Notes under the pieces: model-generated | Told to the model about the DNA's origin: nothing | The model's database searches: none | What the model saw: only the letters and a program-made list of their open reading frames with translations | Source: a virus | Virus record (IMG/VR): IMGVR_UViG_3300037189_012019 | Location: 26,242-90,241 of that record | DNA length: 64,000 bases | Reading direction: 5' to 3' (one strand) | Translations under genes and position numbers: made by a program | Shown here: in pieces, positions 1-8,253 of the stretch | How positions within the stretch are numbered: the stretch's first letter is position 1 | Layout: each line of letters begins with the position of its first letter

Positions 1-1
1 T

Positions 2-76
2 GGTTATACAGGATTAAGTAAAGTATCTTACGAACAATTACAGGAAAGAAAACATGCTAATCAGCAAAACGGATAA
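2..76 (+). CDS. C-terminal end of an upstream phage protein (partial)
   Basis: An open frame enters the window and stops at 74-76. It encodes 24 hydrophilic residues ending in Asn-Gly and overlaps the next gene start by 23 bp, a common arrangement here. No motif is visible in this short tail. It probably belongs to an upstream virion gene, but the frame could be open by chance. Confidence 0.4.
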   Translation, partial: GYTGLSKVSYEQLQERKHANQQNG

Positions 77-350
77 AAATACTGTCTATACATTTAAGAC
101 TGTCACTGGCGAAGAAATCATTAGCCGTGTAAGTGATGAAAGTGCTACTACCTACTCATTACTTAAACCATTGGTAATGATCTCTACTCAAAATGGATTT
201 GGTTTAGCGCCTGCAATCTTTAGTGTTTCACCTACGGAACCTGTAATGTTAAATAAGAGAGCAGTTGCACTTTCTGGCAAAACAGAAAGCGATATCGCCA
301 CACAGTATCTTGCAAAAACAACAGGACTGACATTGGCGACTTCTGTATAA
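54..350 (+). CDS. Small conserved myovirus protein, possibly Sm-like fold
   Basis: A 98-aa protein preceded by an AGGAAAG ribosome-binding site. The N-terminal half (a TGEEIISRV-type segment, then short alternating hydrophobic strands) resembles the small Sm-like beta-barrel proteins often found beside baseplate genes in T4-like phages. No catalytic residues are apparent. It lies directly upstream of the PAAR spike-tip gene in the same direction, so a structural or assembly role in the baseplate is likely. The fold is inferred from pattern only. Confidence 0.6.
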   Translation: MLISKTDKNTVYTFKTVTGEEIISRVSDESATTYSLLKPLVMISTQNGFGLAPAIFSVSPTEPVMLNKRAVALSGKTESDIATQYLAKTTGLTLATSV

Positions 351-360
351 AGGAGCTTAA

Positions 361-627
361 ATGCCAATACCAGCAAAAATGGGAACTTATAATAACGGCG
401 GTGGTGTTTCTATTATGGGCGCACAAAGCGTTATTATGCAAGGTAGACCAGCTAGTCGTATGGGTGATTATGTAACAGGTCACCCTTATTTGCATCCAGC
501 AAACCCAATTGTATTGGCAAGCCGCAGTGTAATTATTGAAGGTCGTCCTCAAGGATTTTTAGGAAGTTATGATGCGTGTGGTCACATCATGATACCAAAT
601 GAATCGGATGTATTGGTAGGTATGTAA
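361..627 (+). CDS. PAAR-repeat spike-tip protein (T4 gp5.4-like)
   Basis: An 88-aa protein of PAAR architecture. It has a short start (MPIPAKMG), a Gly-rich turn, an SVIMQGRPASRMGD segment, an HPYLHP stretch and a second SVIIEGRPQ copy followed by a C-x-H pair. PAAR proteins form the metal-stabilised conical tip of contractile-tail spikes and cap gp5/VgrG. The length matches T4 gp5.4. The stop codon abuts the next ATG, and the spike/lysozyme protein lies two genes downstream, which supports a place at the central spike. Confidence 0.85.
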   Translation: MPIPAKMGTYNNGGGVSIMGAQSVIMQGRPASRMGDYVTGHPYLHPANPIVLASRSVIIEGRPQGFLGSYDACGHIMIPNESDVLVGM

Positions 628-1860
628 ATGCCATTATCAAATTATGCAAACGGCACTGGAAATATAAGAACTTATACAACTAATACCACAGTAATTGGTT
701 ATGGAACAACATTCTTAACACAATTACAACTTGGTGCTGTTATTGGTAATGTTAGCAACACATTTGTTGGGTATGTTAGTAATATTAATAGTAATACAAG
801 TATAACATTAACTGCTAATGCAAATGTTGCTATTAGTAGTAATACAAATCCAACAAACTTTCATTATCGTGCAATGACAGCTAATATTCCAAATTATGTT
901 TATGCAACAACTGGAAATATAACTGCAAATGTTAACAGCACAGTTGTTACAGGTAATAGCACTAATTTTGCAACAGAATTAACATATGGTGATATATTAT
1001 ATGTTGCAAATGGAAGTTATGCTAATACCTATCTTGGAAGAGTTGAATATATTATAAGCAACACAAGTTTATATCTTAATGCAAATAGTTTAGCAAATGT
1101 AAGCAATTTACGATATTTTAATACACAAACAACAACAAACTTTTTTGGAATTGGACCAGGCACGGCGTATGATGAACCAAATACAGTAGCAGGTTTGTAT
1201 ACTGTAAACAGTCAACTTTACCGTTGGGCACAAAGCGGTTTAATTCCAAATGTAGCAGTAGTTAACAATTATCATCCACCAATTCGTGATAGTGTAACTG
1301 GTATTTTAGTTAATTTACCAGCAACAATATATCAAAAAACTGGTAACAGTAATACAAACATTTATACACTTGGTAGCTCATTGGCTTATAGTGGCAATGG
1401 TTCTGTTGTTAAAGATTTTGATGTAAATCAAAAGGTTTTTGCAACAGATGTAAGCTATGTAAAGAATGCTTTGTATAATGTTGATGTACTTAAAACTGCT
1501 GCTAAAGGTGATGATACACAATTTTTTAATTCTACAATTAGTCAAGCTATTCCACATACAATGGTTGATGTTGCAGCTTCATTAATTGGAGCAAATGTAG
1601 CAAGAGTCACTGATAATCATGATCTTGCTAAACAATATTTTAATCAAGATACACCACTGGATTCTATTAAATCATATCCAAAGAACCTAACTTCAAATCA
1701 AGATTTAAGTTTACGCAAAGAAGCAAAAGGTTTACGTAAACTTGTACCAACTGGTGCACCAATTGCTATACCTGGTTTGTTAAATGCAGTTGCAGATGTT
1801 TATGTTCCTAATAACGTTTCTTGGACACCACCAACATTTAGTAGGACAAATGTAAAATGA
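628..1860 (+). CDS. Asn/Thr-rich repeat structural protein
   Basis: A 410-aa protein with two imperfect N-terminal repeats (about residues 10-75 and 95-165), each with a V-x-G-x-x-T-x-F start and a G-x-V/Y beta-rich end. Such repeats suggest a beta-structured spike, fibre or baseplate-decorating domain. The C-terminal half is mixed and mentions no enzyme motif. It sits between the PAAR protein and the lysozyme-fusion protein and overlaps the latter by 4 bp (ATGA), so it is most likely a virion protein. Its exact role is unknown. Confidence 0.6.
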   Translation: MPLSNYANGTGNIRTYTTNTTVIGYGTTFLTQLQLGAVIGNVSNTFVGYVSNINSNTSITLTANANVAISSNTNPTNFHYRAMTANIPNYVYATTGNITANVNSTVVTGNSTNFATELTYGDILYVANGSYANTYLGRVEYIISNTSLYLNANSLANVSNLRYFNTQTTTNFFGIGPGTAYDEPNTVAGLYTVNSQLYRWAQSGLIPNVAVVNNYHPPIRDSVTGILVNLPATIYQKTGNSNTNIYTLGSSLAYSGNGSVVKDFDVNQKVFATDVSYVKNALYNVDVLKTAAKGDDTQFFNSTISQAIPHTMVDVAASLIGANVARVTDNHDLAKQYFNQDTPLDSIKSYPKNLTSNQDLSLRKEAKGLRKLVPTGAPIAIPGLLNAVADVYVPNNVSWTPPTFSRTNVK

Positions 1861-4800
1861 GTACACTAAAAGACCCATCACTTACCGCCAGTTTTATTGC
1901 TGCACATGAAGGTTATGCTCAAAAAGCATATTGGGATGTTAATGGTTGGGCTGTTGGATATGGTAATCATTATTATGCAGATGGAACACCAGTTCGTGCT
2001 GGTGATACCATAGATCAAGCTGGTGCTCAAAGTTTATTACAAACATCTATAACTGACACATATGCAGCTGGCATTGCCAATAGAATTGGCGAACCTTATT
2101 GGAGCAATATGACAGCGGAACAACAAGCCGCTTATACAAGTTTAGCTTACAATTATGGACCAGGAAGTACATGTTTAAGTGATGCAGTGGGTGCAGCAAG
2201 AACTGGTGATAGCACTGCAATGTCTAATGAAATAGGTTCATTAAGTGCAAATCCTGGTCGTCGTGCAGATGAAGCCGCACTTGCAAATGGAACCTATGAT
2301 GGTAAAGTAACAAAAGGTGGACCAAGCGCAGAATTAGCAAAAAATGCAAAAGGTGCCGCACCTGGCACTGGAGCAGGATGTGCTGGTGCAGGTATGGGTA
2401 TTTTTGGTGCAATTGCTGGTGCTGGTTTTTTAAATGGTTTAGGTGCGGCAATTAACACTGCATTATCTGTTGCTACTGGTGCTTTAGGAGCTACAGGAAT
2501 AACAGGACTTATGGGCGGTGCATTAAGTCAAGCAGGTGGACTTTTAGGAGGTGGATTAGGACAAGCTCTTGGACAAGCTACTGGTCCATTAAATCAACTA
2601 TCTGGTGGTATGTTTGATAGATTATCAAATATTGGCGGTGGAATATTACCAAGTTTAACTGGTGTATTACCAAAAGAAATTACACAAATAGTAAGTGGTG
2701 GAGTAGGTGGTGCGTTAGGTGGTGCAATTGGTGGATTTTTAGGTCCACTTAATGGTGTATTACGTAATCCGTTAAGTTTACCAAATGCAGTTCAACAATT
2801 TGCAGCCAACGGTGGTCTTAATGGTATGATTCAACGTGTTGGAATGAATATGGTTGCTGGTGCCAGTGCAGGTGCAAGTGCCAGTTTTGTTCAAACTATG
2901 GGTTTAGCAAATGCATTTGGTGGAATAAGCAATAATATTGTAGGTGCAGCTGCAGAAGCAAGTGCTCTACGTTTTGGTGCTTACGGACCAGGTGCTATGG
3001 GTGCAAACTTTGTTAATAATAATGGTGTTATAAGTTATGGTATGAGTTCACTCACAAGTAATCTACCAGCCGCCGCAAGTAATTTACAAAATCTTGGAAC
3101 TTTTGATACAACAAATATGTTGCGATTACAACAACCTGCACGTGTTGCAAAACAAATTCTGAATGCAGGTTTAGGAAATACAACAGGTCTTACACAGAAG
3201 TTAGTTAAAAATAATATTCCTATTGCTGGTATCGATAATCCACAATATGATGCAAAAGTGCAATCTATTTTAAACAGTATAAATGATCCAACAGCGGTTG
3301 GTGCTGTGAGTAGCCAATTTAATTTGGGTAAAAAAATTGATCATCTTGGACAATTAACAGATATGAGTTATATGTGTCCTGATTTATATTCAACTGGACC
3401 AAGTAAATCATTTAGTGATTTAGGTCAGCATTTTACAAGTCTTGGTGTAACTAAAGCAAAAACATTTGATGATATTGGAACAGCATTAAGCAAAACTGAT
3501 GCTGGTCTTGACCTTAATCATATGAGTCAAATGAGCACACCAATATATCCACAAGCCGTTTCAAAACTTTACCAAACATTTGGTTATGGCGGTGGTAGTA
3601 TTGGTGAAATTACTATGGCAGATTTTATAGGAACACCTGCTGGTTATATTCATAATGACACTTTACCAGTTATTACAGATGCTAATAATATTTTAATGGG
3701 AACCGCTGATGGTGTAGAATTAAATTCTCGTATCACTGTTCTCAACAAACTTTTATCAGGACAATATCACGTTAATGGCGATGGCGGTGGCGGCGGCGCA
3801 CCTGCTTCAAGTGATACTATTAATATCAATGGAACAATTTATACTACTCTTGATGCCGCCGTAGATGCACAAATTACTAGTATAGAAGCACAATTAAGCG
3901 TAATAAAAGCAAGTAGTAATCCTACAATTCAATCAGCCATTCAAGCAAGTGAAGCCGCACATGCTGCAAGTTGTGCACAAATACTTAAAGAAAATCATCA
4001 TTGCACAGCAATGGGTGTTGATATATTTGCACCAGTTCAAAATAATCCAATAAGTGCTTATGTATTTGCAGATGGGTTACCTTACTATGGTCAGCAAAAT
4101 GGTTATGGACAAATGGGTGACTATCTTGAACGTGTAGCACAAGATAACATTTATGGTGATGCTATTAAAGCCTCAATGCGTCAAGGTCGTAATGCCGCTG
4201 CACTTGAAACACTTGGTGTTAATGTTGAAAGATTTAAATTACCACATAGCAAGTATCTTCGTGATCCTGCTGGCTTCTATCTTGATGCTTATAGCGGTAA
4301 TTTACCAGATATTCCTGATTTCTTAACCGATACATATATTCCACAAACTGGTCAAGAAATCTATGCAGACATGCGTAATCAAATGTTGGTAAACAAAGGA
4401 TTTGATCCAAGTAAAATGTTGCCAGCACAAGCTGATGAAATGTTCTATGATTTACAATGGGAAACTACTAATTCAAAAGTATTGGAAGATATTGGCTTAA
4501 CTACACTACAACAAGCAGTTGATAATAATATACTTGTGCTTGGTGACAAAATGTTTATTGTTGGTTTAGATCGTAGTCAAAAACAATTTGCTCAAGTTAC
4601 AAATCGTGGTTTAATTCTTACTGATAATGATATGTTTGTTACTACAATTTTAAGCATTGTAAACAAGATTCTTTATGGTGATATTGGAACAACAAAATAT
4701 AACAATCCATTTGCAACAGAACAAATGACTTATGGCATGTTAGAAATGTTGGCACAGCTTACACCACAAAATATAGAAGGTTTACGTAATACATTACTTG

Positions 4801-4949
4801 GTAATAAAGTTTTAGCCAATCTGCTTAAAAAGTTAGGCAATGTTTATGACCAATTGTTGCAGGTTACTAATACTGGCATGGACCGTAACGTAATTGCTCC
4901 GTGGGGTGGTGCTGGTCCCGATGGACAAACTACTACAATAAGAACCTAA
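1857..4949 (+). CDS. Giant virion protein with N-terminal GH24 lysozyme domain
   Basis: A 1030-aa protein. Residues 10-160 form a T4-type (GH24) lysozyme domain: E18 and D27 match catalytic E11 and D20 of T4 lysozyme, but the position of T26 is Ala32 in a WAVGYG motif. Residues 175-350 are Gly/Ala-rich with long hydrophobic segments. The remainder is mixed alpha/beta with a Gly-run near residue 640. The location after PAAR suggests a tail-associated or baseplate-hub lysozyme that opens peptidoglycan on entry, as T4 gp5 does, though the domain order differs. The ATG overlaps the previous stop (ATGA). Confidence 0.7.
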   Translation: MSTLKDPSLTASFIAAHEGYAQKAYWDVNGWAVGYGNHYYADGTPVRAGDTIDQAGAQSLLQTSITDTYAAGIANRIGEPYWSNMTAEQQAAYTSLAYNYGPGSTCLSDAVGAARTGDSTAMSNEIGSLSANPGRRADEAALANGTYDGKVTKGGPSAELAKNAKGAAPGTGAGCAGAGMGIFGAIAGAGFLNGLGAAINTALSVATGALGATGITGLMGGALSQAGGLLGGGLGQALGQATGPLNQLSGGMFDRLSNIGGGILPSLTGVLPKEITQIVSGGVGGALGGAIGGFLGPLNGVLRNPLSLPNAVQQFAANGGLNGMIQRVGMNMVAGASAGASASFVQTMGLANAFGGISNNIVGAAAEASALRFGAYGPGAMGANFVNNNGVISYGMSSLTSNLPAAASNLQNLGTFDTTNMLRLQQPARVAKQILNAGLGNTTGLTQKLVKNNIPIAGIDNPQYDAKVQSILNSINDPTAVGAVSSQFNLGKKIDHLGQLTDMSYMCPDLYSTGPSKSFSDLGQHFTSLGVTKAKTFDDIGTALSKTDAGLDLNHMSQMSTPIYPQAVSKLYQTFGYGGGSIGEITMADFIGTPAGYIHNDTLPVITDANNILMGTADGVELNSRITVLNKLLSGQYHVNGDGGGGGAPASSDTININGTIYTTLDAAVDAQITSIEAQLSVIKASSNPTIQSAIQASEAAHAASCAQILKENHHCTAMGVDIFAPVQNNPISAYVFADGLPYYGQQNGYGQMGDYLERVAQDNIYGDAIKASMRQGRNAAALETLGVNVERFKLPHSKYLRDPAGFYLDAYSGNLPDIPDFLTDTYIPQTGQEIYADMRNQMLVNKGFDPSKMLPAQADEMFYDLQWETTNSKVLEDIGLTTLQQAVDNNILVLGDKMFIVGLDRSQKQFAQVTNRGLILTDNDMFVTTILSIVNKILYGDIGTTKYNNPFATEQMTYGMLEMLAQLTPQNIEGLRNTLLGNKVLANLLKKLGNVYDQLLQVTNTGMDRNVIAPWGGAGPDGQTTTIRT

Positions 4950-5767
4950 TGACAGATAATTTCTTTGAAAATTATTCAAATAGTTACAAGCTATTTAAGC
5001 CACATACTGTTTATAATTTTATAGGTAATGACAGTAAAAACTTATTTGAATATAATCTAAAAAACAATCAGGCATTATTAAAAAAGAATAATTGGATCAA
5101 TACTGAAATAAAGTATTTGTATAACAATTATGGTTTTAGAACATATGATGACTTTTATACACAAAACTATAATGATGTTAATATGTTTTTTGGTTGTAGT
5201 TTAACAGATGGTGTTGGTCTTAATATAGAAGATACGTGGGCATATAAAATTAACCAAAAGTTAGGTGGTTCATTTTATAATTTTGGTCAAAGTGGTGGTG
5301 GTATAGAAGTAGCATACCGTTTATTAAAGTCTTGGACAAGTAAAGTTTTACCAAAAAATATTTTCATCTTCATTTACTCATTACACAAAGCAAGACGTGA
5401 ATTTTTACATTCTGAAAATTATAATGATAATAATTTTGGTCCGTGGGATTTAGAAGACAATAATATTTCTATATTAATTAAAGAATTTGCAAATGATATG
5501 GAATTACAAAAACAAAAGCGTGAATTTTATTTTGATTTTTTAGCATCACAAAAAGAAATAGAAATATCATATGAAAGAAGTTGGGATGCTATTCATTATG
5601 TTGTATCTAAATTAGATTGTAATGTTTACGTTCCTAAACAATATAAAATTCTTAAAGCGGCAGCGATTTGCAGAAAGAATGATTACTATGCAAGAGATTG
5701 TTTTCATCTTGGTTCACAATTCCATGATATGATAAGTGATTTTGATTATTGGGAAAAAATAAAATAA
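4949..5767 (+). CDS. SGNH/GDSL-hydrolase-like protein 1
   Basis: A 272-aa protein whose start ATG overlaps the previous stop in a TAATG junction. A block-I-like segment FFGCSLTDGVG (about residue 80) carries the nucleophile Ser, and a C-terminal RDCFHLG segment supplies an Asp-x-x-His pair as in block V of SGNH hydrolases. An FGQSGGG motif in between could be block II. The substrate is unknown; such enzymes deacetylate or de-esterify glycans and lipids. It is AT-richer than neighbouring structural genes, suggesting separate acquisition. It is one of six such proteins in the window. Confidence 0.65.
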   Translation: MTDNFFENYSNSYKLFKPHTVYNFIGNDSKNLFEYNLKNNQALLKKNNWINTEIKYLYNNYGFRTYDDFYTQNYNDVNMFFGCSLTDGVGLNIEDTWAYKINQKLGGSFYNFGQSGGGIEVAYRLLKSWTSKVLPKNIFIFIYSLHKARREFLHSENYNDNNFGPWDLEDNNISILIKEFANDMELQKQKREFYFDFLASQKEIEISYERSWDAIHYVVSKLDCNVYVPKQYKILKAAAICRKNDYYARDCFHLGSQFHDMISDFDYWEKIK

Positions 5768-5922
5768 TGCAAACCAACGTAGAAAAAATTTGGCATTTTA
5801 CCTGTGAATTTTGCAAAATGTGGTTTAGTATCGCCGTAATGGACGATTGGGAGCCTAAAAAACTGTATTGTCCACATTGTGGTAAGCAACAAGAAATTAA
5901 ACTTGACAATAACAATAAGTGA
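5767..5922 (+). CDS. 51-aa zinc-ribbon protein
   Basis: The start ATG overlaps the preceding stop (TAATG). The protein has two CxxC knuckles: C-E-F-C near residue 13 and C-P-H-C near residue 35, spaced as in a zinc ribbon, with a Trp-containing linker and a charged tail. Small zinc ribbons in phages often bind nucleic acid or modulate RNA polymerase, but nothing here shows which. The gene ends just before the late promoter of the tmRNA. Confidence 0.65.
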   Translation: MQTNVEKIWHFTCEFCKMWFSIAVMDDWEPKKLYCPHCGKQQEIKLDNNNK

Positions 5923-5925
5923 TGC

Positions 5926-5933
5926 TATAAATA
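5926..5933 (+). promoter_or_regulatory. T4-type late promoter of the tmRNA
   Basis: A perfect TATAAATA, the T4 late promoter -10 element, about 12 bp before the predicted acceptor piece of the tmRNA. There is no -35 hexamer at the expected distance, as in T4 late promoters. This implies late expression of the tmRNA. Confidence 0.6.
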
Positions 5934-5939
5934 TTCTTG

Positions 5940-6232
5940 TCACGGTTGTTGACGCAGAGTAAAATAAGCATGTTGGACGACGGGGCGGTACCGTCCAGGT
6001 CCACCATAGATACATTGGTTTCAAGTCACGGATGAACTTGTGTAATAGTTTCCCTGTCTACCTTCCGATGTATCTTTTATGGGCCTGAAATAGGATCGAC
6101 AAGTGCAGTAAAGACTTTGAAGAGACTTTGACAAACGTTATAGATGCAAACGATAATGCACCTGTTGAAATGCGCCTAGCGGCATAATTTCTTGGGTTGG
6201 CAACTTACCTAGAAACAGAAAAGTTGCAACTT
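5940..6232 (+). ncRNA. ssrA: Circularly permuted two-piece tmRNA
   Basis: tmRNA rescues stalled ribosomes and tags the nascent peptide for proteolysis. The gene order is permuted. The acceptor piece comes first (about 5940-6006, ending in CCA at 6004-6006, T-arm GACGG/CCGTC). A spacer (6007-6080) follows, then the coding piece from 6081. GGGCCTG at 6081-6087 pairs with CAGGTCC at 5996-6002 over 7 bp, closing the acceptor stem across the two pieces. The tag frame at 6146-6187 reads ANDNAPVEMRLAA and then stops. This layout is typical of alphaproteobacteria (also some beta- and cyanobacteria). The outer ends of the precursor are estimated. Confidence 0.92.
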
Positions 6233-6242
6233 TTATGAGGTA

Positions 6243-6710
6243 ATGAAACGGCTTTTTATATCTTTGGTAGCCTTCATCGTAGTGAGTTATCCTGCGTTTT
6301 CTAAAGATCCACTCCCAAAACCAAAAGTTTATCAGGAATCACCAACAGAGTGCGTAGTGCAGGCGCTGTTTTATGAAGCATATGGTGAAGGTTATGAAGG
6401 ACAAGTTGCAGTTGGTTGGGTTATACGTAATCGTATAGAAAGCCATAAATTTCCACAAACTGCTTGTAAAGTTGTAAATCAACGTAGCAAAGAAGACTGT
6501 CAGTTTACATTTATATGTTATCCATATGAAAAAATTACAAGTGAAAAATATATGGAATTATATCTTTTAGCAAGTCATATTTTATATGATGCTTATATGC
6601 ATGACCCAACTGATGGTGCACTATATTTTAATAACAAACCATTCAAGAATAAAGGGTTTAAATTTATTAAAAAGATAGGCAACCACTGGTTTTATACGGA
6701 TGCTAATTAA
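6243..6710 (+). CDS. Secreted SleB-like cell-wall hydrolase (endolysin)
   Basis: A 155-aa protein with a Sec signal peptide (residues 1-20, ending near A-F-S). It is followed by a Hydrolase_2/SleB-type domain with the family pattern A-L-F-Y-E-A-Y-G-E-G, V-A-V-G-W-V-I-x-N-R and a conserved C-x-F-T segment; the Glu in the YEA motif is the candidate catalytic acid. Members are peptidoglycan lytic enzymes. The signal peptide suggests holin-independent export to the periplasm. The gene lies just after the tmRNA and converges with the minus-strand lipase operon, overlapping it by 4 bp. A GAGG lies unusually close to the ATG. Confidence 0.8.
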   Translation: MKRLFISLVAFIVVSYPAFSKDPLPKPKVYQESPTECVVQALFYEAYGEGYEGQVAVGWVIRNRIESHKFPQTACKVVNQRSKEDCQFTFICYPYEKITSEKYMELYLLASHILYDAYMHDPTDGALYFNNKPFKNKGFKFIKKIGNHWFYTDAN

Positions 6711-6937
6711 AGTTTCATTGCGGCTTTAATGCAACCAATAAGCATAGACTTAACATTAAGGTCATCTGCTTCTGCATTTAACTTATCAGTTGCAACTAAA
6801 TCACTCATTAATTCTTTATATTCATCTTCTGCAAGTTCACCACTTTTATATTGGTCAATCAAGTCATTAGCAATACTTGCACGTTTGACAGCCCAAGGTT
6901 TACCACAATTTAGTAGTTTCTGTAAATCTTCTAACAT
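6707..6937 (-). CDS. 76-aa hypothetical protein in lipase operon
   Basis: A small, mostly helical, acidic protein. It has a GGAGA ribosome-binding site, and its ATG overlaps the stop of the upstream lipoprotein gene by one base. No known domain is visible. It is the last gene of the three-gene minus-strand operon (lipase, lipoprotein, this gene). Being cytosolic and acidic, it may be a regulator or immunity-like partner, but this is a guess. Confidence 0.6.
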   Translation of the reverse strand: MLEDLQKLLNCGKPWAVKRASIANDLIDQYKSGELAEDEYKELMSDLVATDKLNAEADDLNVKSMLIGCIKAAMKL

Positions 6938-7353
6938 TAATATCTCCCTAATACTGCTTTAGCCGCAGCCTCTGCTTGACTATCAAGTATATCTTTCTTG
7001 ATTTTACAATATGCTTTGCTTGGTTCTTTTGTCTTTGCACGTTCTACCCATTCAGCTGCAGTATCACGTAATGGTTTTACAACAGCAATAACATCACCTT
7101 GAGTAATGCCTTTGCTTTCACTGTATAATATAAACCAATTTGCATCACGCTCAATATTTTGTGCTTGTTGTAGTTGTGGCTTGCTACAATCAATATAGGT
7201 AATATCGTTGCGAACGTTTGTAATGGCTGCACTTTGGTTGTCATCCCAAAAACTTGGAATAAACTTATACATACTATCCACACTTACACAGCCAGTTAAA
7301 CTTAAAAAACTCAATGAAATCAATAACTTACGCAATGTCTTGACCAGTATCAC
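6937..7353 (-). CDS. Outer-membrane-type lipoprotein
   Basis: A 138-aa protein with a short basic N-terminus, a hydrophobic core and a lipobox L-T-G-C at about residues 19-22, so it should be lipidated at Cys22. The mature part is helical and charged. The chosen start is a GTG inside the lipase gene (26-bp overlap); a downstream TTG is an alternative. Next to a lipase and a muralytic enzyme, it may act in lysis (o-spanin-like) or at the outer membrane. No family was recognised. Confidence 0.65.
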   Translation of the reverse strand: MILVKTLRKLLISLSFLSLTGCVSVDSMYKFIPSFWDDNQSAAITNVRNDITYIDCSKPQLQQAQNIERDANWFILYSESKGITQGDVIAVVKPLRDTAAEWVERAKTKEPSKAYCKIKKDILDSQAEAAAKAVLGRY

Positions 7354-8086
7354 GAATATTTGTTAGTTTTGCAATATATTTGTCCATGCCATGGTCACGA
7401 ATACCATCAAAGAACTCACCCTTTTTCCAAGCACGAATACGACCACGTAGCTGATCCTTAAAACGTTGCCAGCTTGTTACAGGACGGATATTACCATAGA
7501 AGTTGATATAGCAAAGTTTGCCATGATGCTTGAATAATAGTGCACGTGGTGGAACGTGTGTTACAAGATCATTGCAATTTACAAAACGATAATGTGCGGC
7601 TTTAATTCCATCTACATAATCTGCATTACCCAAACGTGGCTGACCATAACTCATTAGTAACTTTGGTGGAAAACCAGCATATTCCAACTCTTGTGTAACA
7701 TAAAGTGCCATTGCAGCACCAAGACTATGACCAGTTACGTAAATGTCTTTGCCTTTGTTCTTCTTTGCCCAATCTAAAACATCATCAATAATTTTACGTG
7801 CTTCTGTGCGAAATCCACTGTGAACCCAACCATTACCATGACGCTTTGGAATAGTATTCAGGTCTGCTAACAAATCATTTGGTTGTGTTGGTTGAGTACC
7901 ACGGCAAGCAACAATTACTTCATCTTTGCTTGCGGCAACATATGCTTGCGCACCTTCATGGTCTATAAATTTTGTTTTTGTAAAACCAAGATTTTTGTAA
8001 ACAGTATCATCATTATCAATATAAGCAGCACTTGCAATTTCAGCAAATATTACCGCTAATTCTTGTATTGTTTTATCACCAAGCAT
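7328..8086 (-). CDS. Class 3 (alpha/beta-hydrolase) lipase
   Basis: A 252-aa protein of the Lipase_3 family: oxyanion-side A-C-R-G-T, nucleophile elbow G-H-S-L-G (Ser121), S-Y-G-Q-P-R-L-G-N, Asp173 in a C-N-D-L-V segment, and a His in the KHHG motif near residue 187. It would hydrolyse ester bonds of acylglycerols or phospholipids. No signal peptide is visible, so it acts in the cytoplasm until lysis, or is released then. It has a GGGAG site before the ATG and a perfect late promoter at 8108-8115, and heads an operon with a lipoprotein gene. Confidence 0.85.
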   Translation of the reverse strand: MLGDKTIQELAVIFAEIASAAYIDNDDTVYKNLGFTKTKFIDHEGAQAYVAASKDEVIVACRGTQPTQPNDLLADLNTIPKRHGNGWVHSGFRTEARKIIDDVLDWAKKNKGKDIYVTGHSLGAAMALYVTQELEYAGFPPKLLMSYGQPRLGNADYVDGIKAAHYRFVNCNDLVTHVPPRALLFKHHGKLCYINFYGNIRPVTSWQRFKDQLRGRIRAWKKGEFFDGIRDHGMDKYIAKLTNIRDTGQDIA

Positions 8087-8107
8087 AGTTGAACTCCCTT
8101 TTAAACA

Positions 8108-8115
8108 TATTTATA
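8108..8115 (-). promoter_or_regulatory. T4-type late promoter of lipase operon
   Basis: TATAAATA on the minus strand, 21 bp upstream of the lipase ATG with a ribosome-binding site in between. Confidence 0.6.
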
Positions 8116-8141
8116 GGAACATTATTACAGAAATAGTCGCC

Positions 8142-8149
8142 TAAATATC
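8142..8149 (+). promoter_or_regulatory. Late promoter of the autotransporter-like gene
   Basis: CTAAATATC variant of the late element. It would give a leader of about 100 nt before the ATG at 8254, which has an AAGGA site. The rest of this 167-bp gap shows no other clear element. Confidence 0.45.
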
Positions 8150-8253
8150 ATGCAATCTATCAGCAATAGTATTTTCAACTATTCAATAACATTATTTTTC
8201 AACGATTCGATTTAAAAAAGCATTTCAAAAAATAATCAAATCAAGGAAAAATT

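Noticed and set aside
5652-6024. Minus-strand frames across the tmRNA region
   Set aside because: They overlap the permuted tmRNA, whose pairing and tag frame explain the sequence, and have no ribosome-binding site.
6729-6962. Plus-strand frame opposite the 76-aa gene
   Set aside because: The minus-strand frame has a GGAGA site and tight coupling with the lipoprotein gene; the plus frame is Ser-rich and lacks signals.
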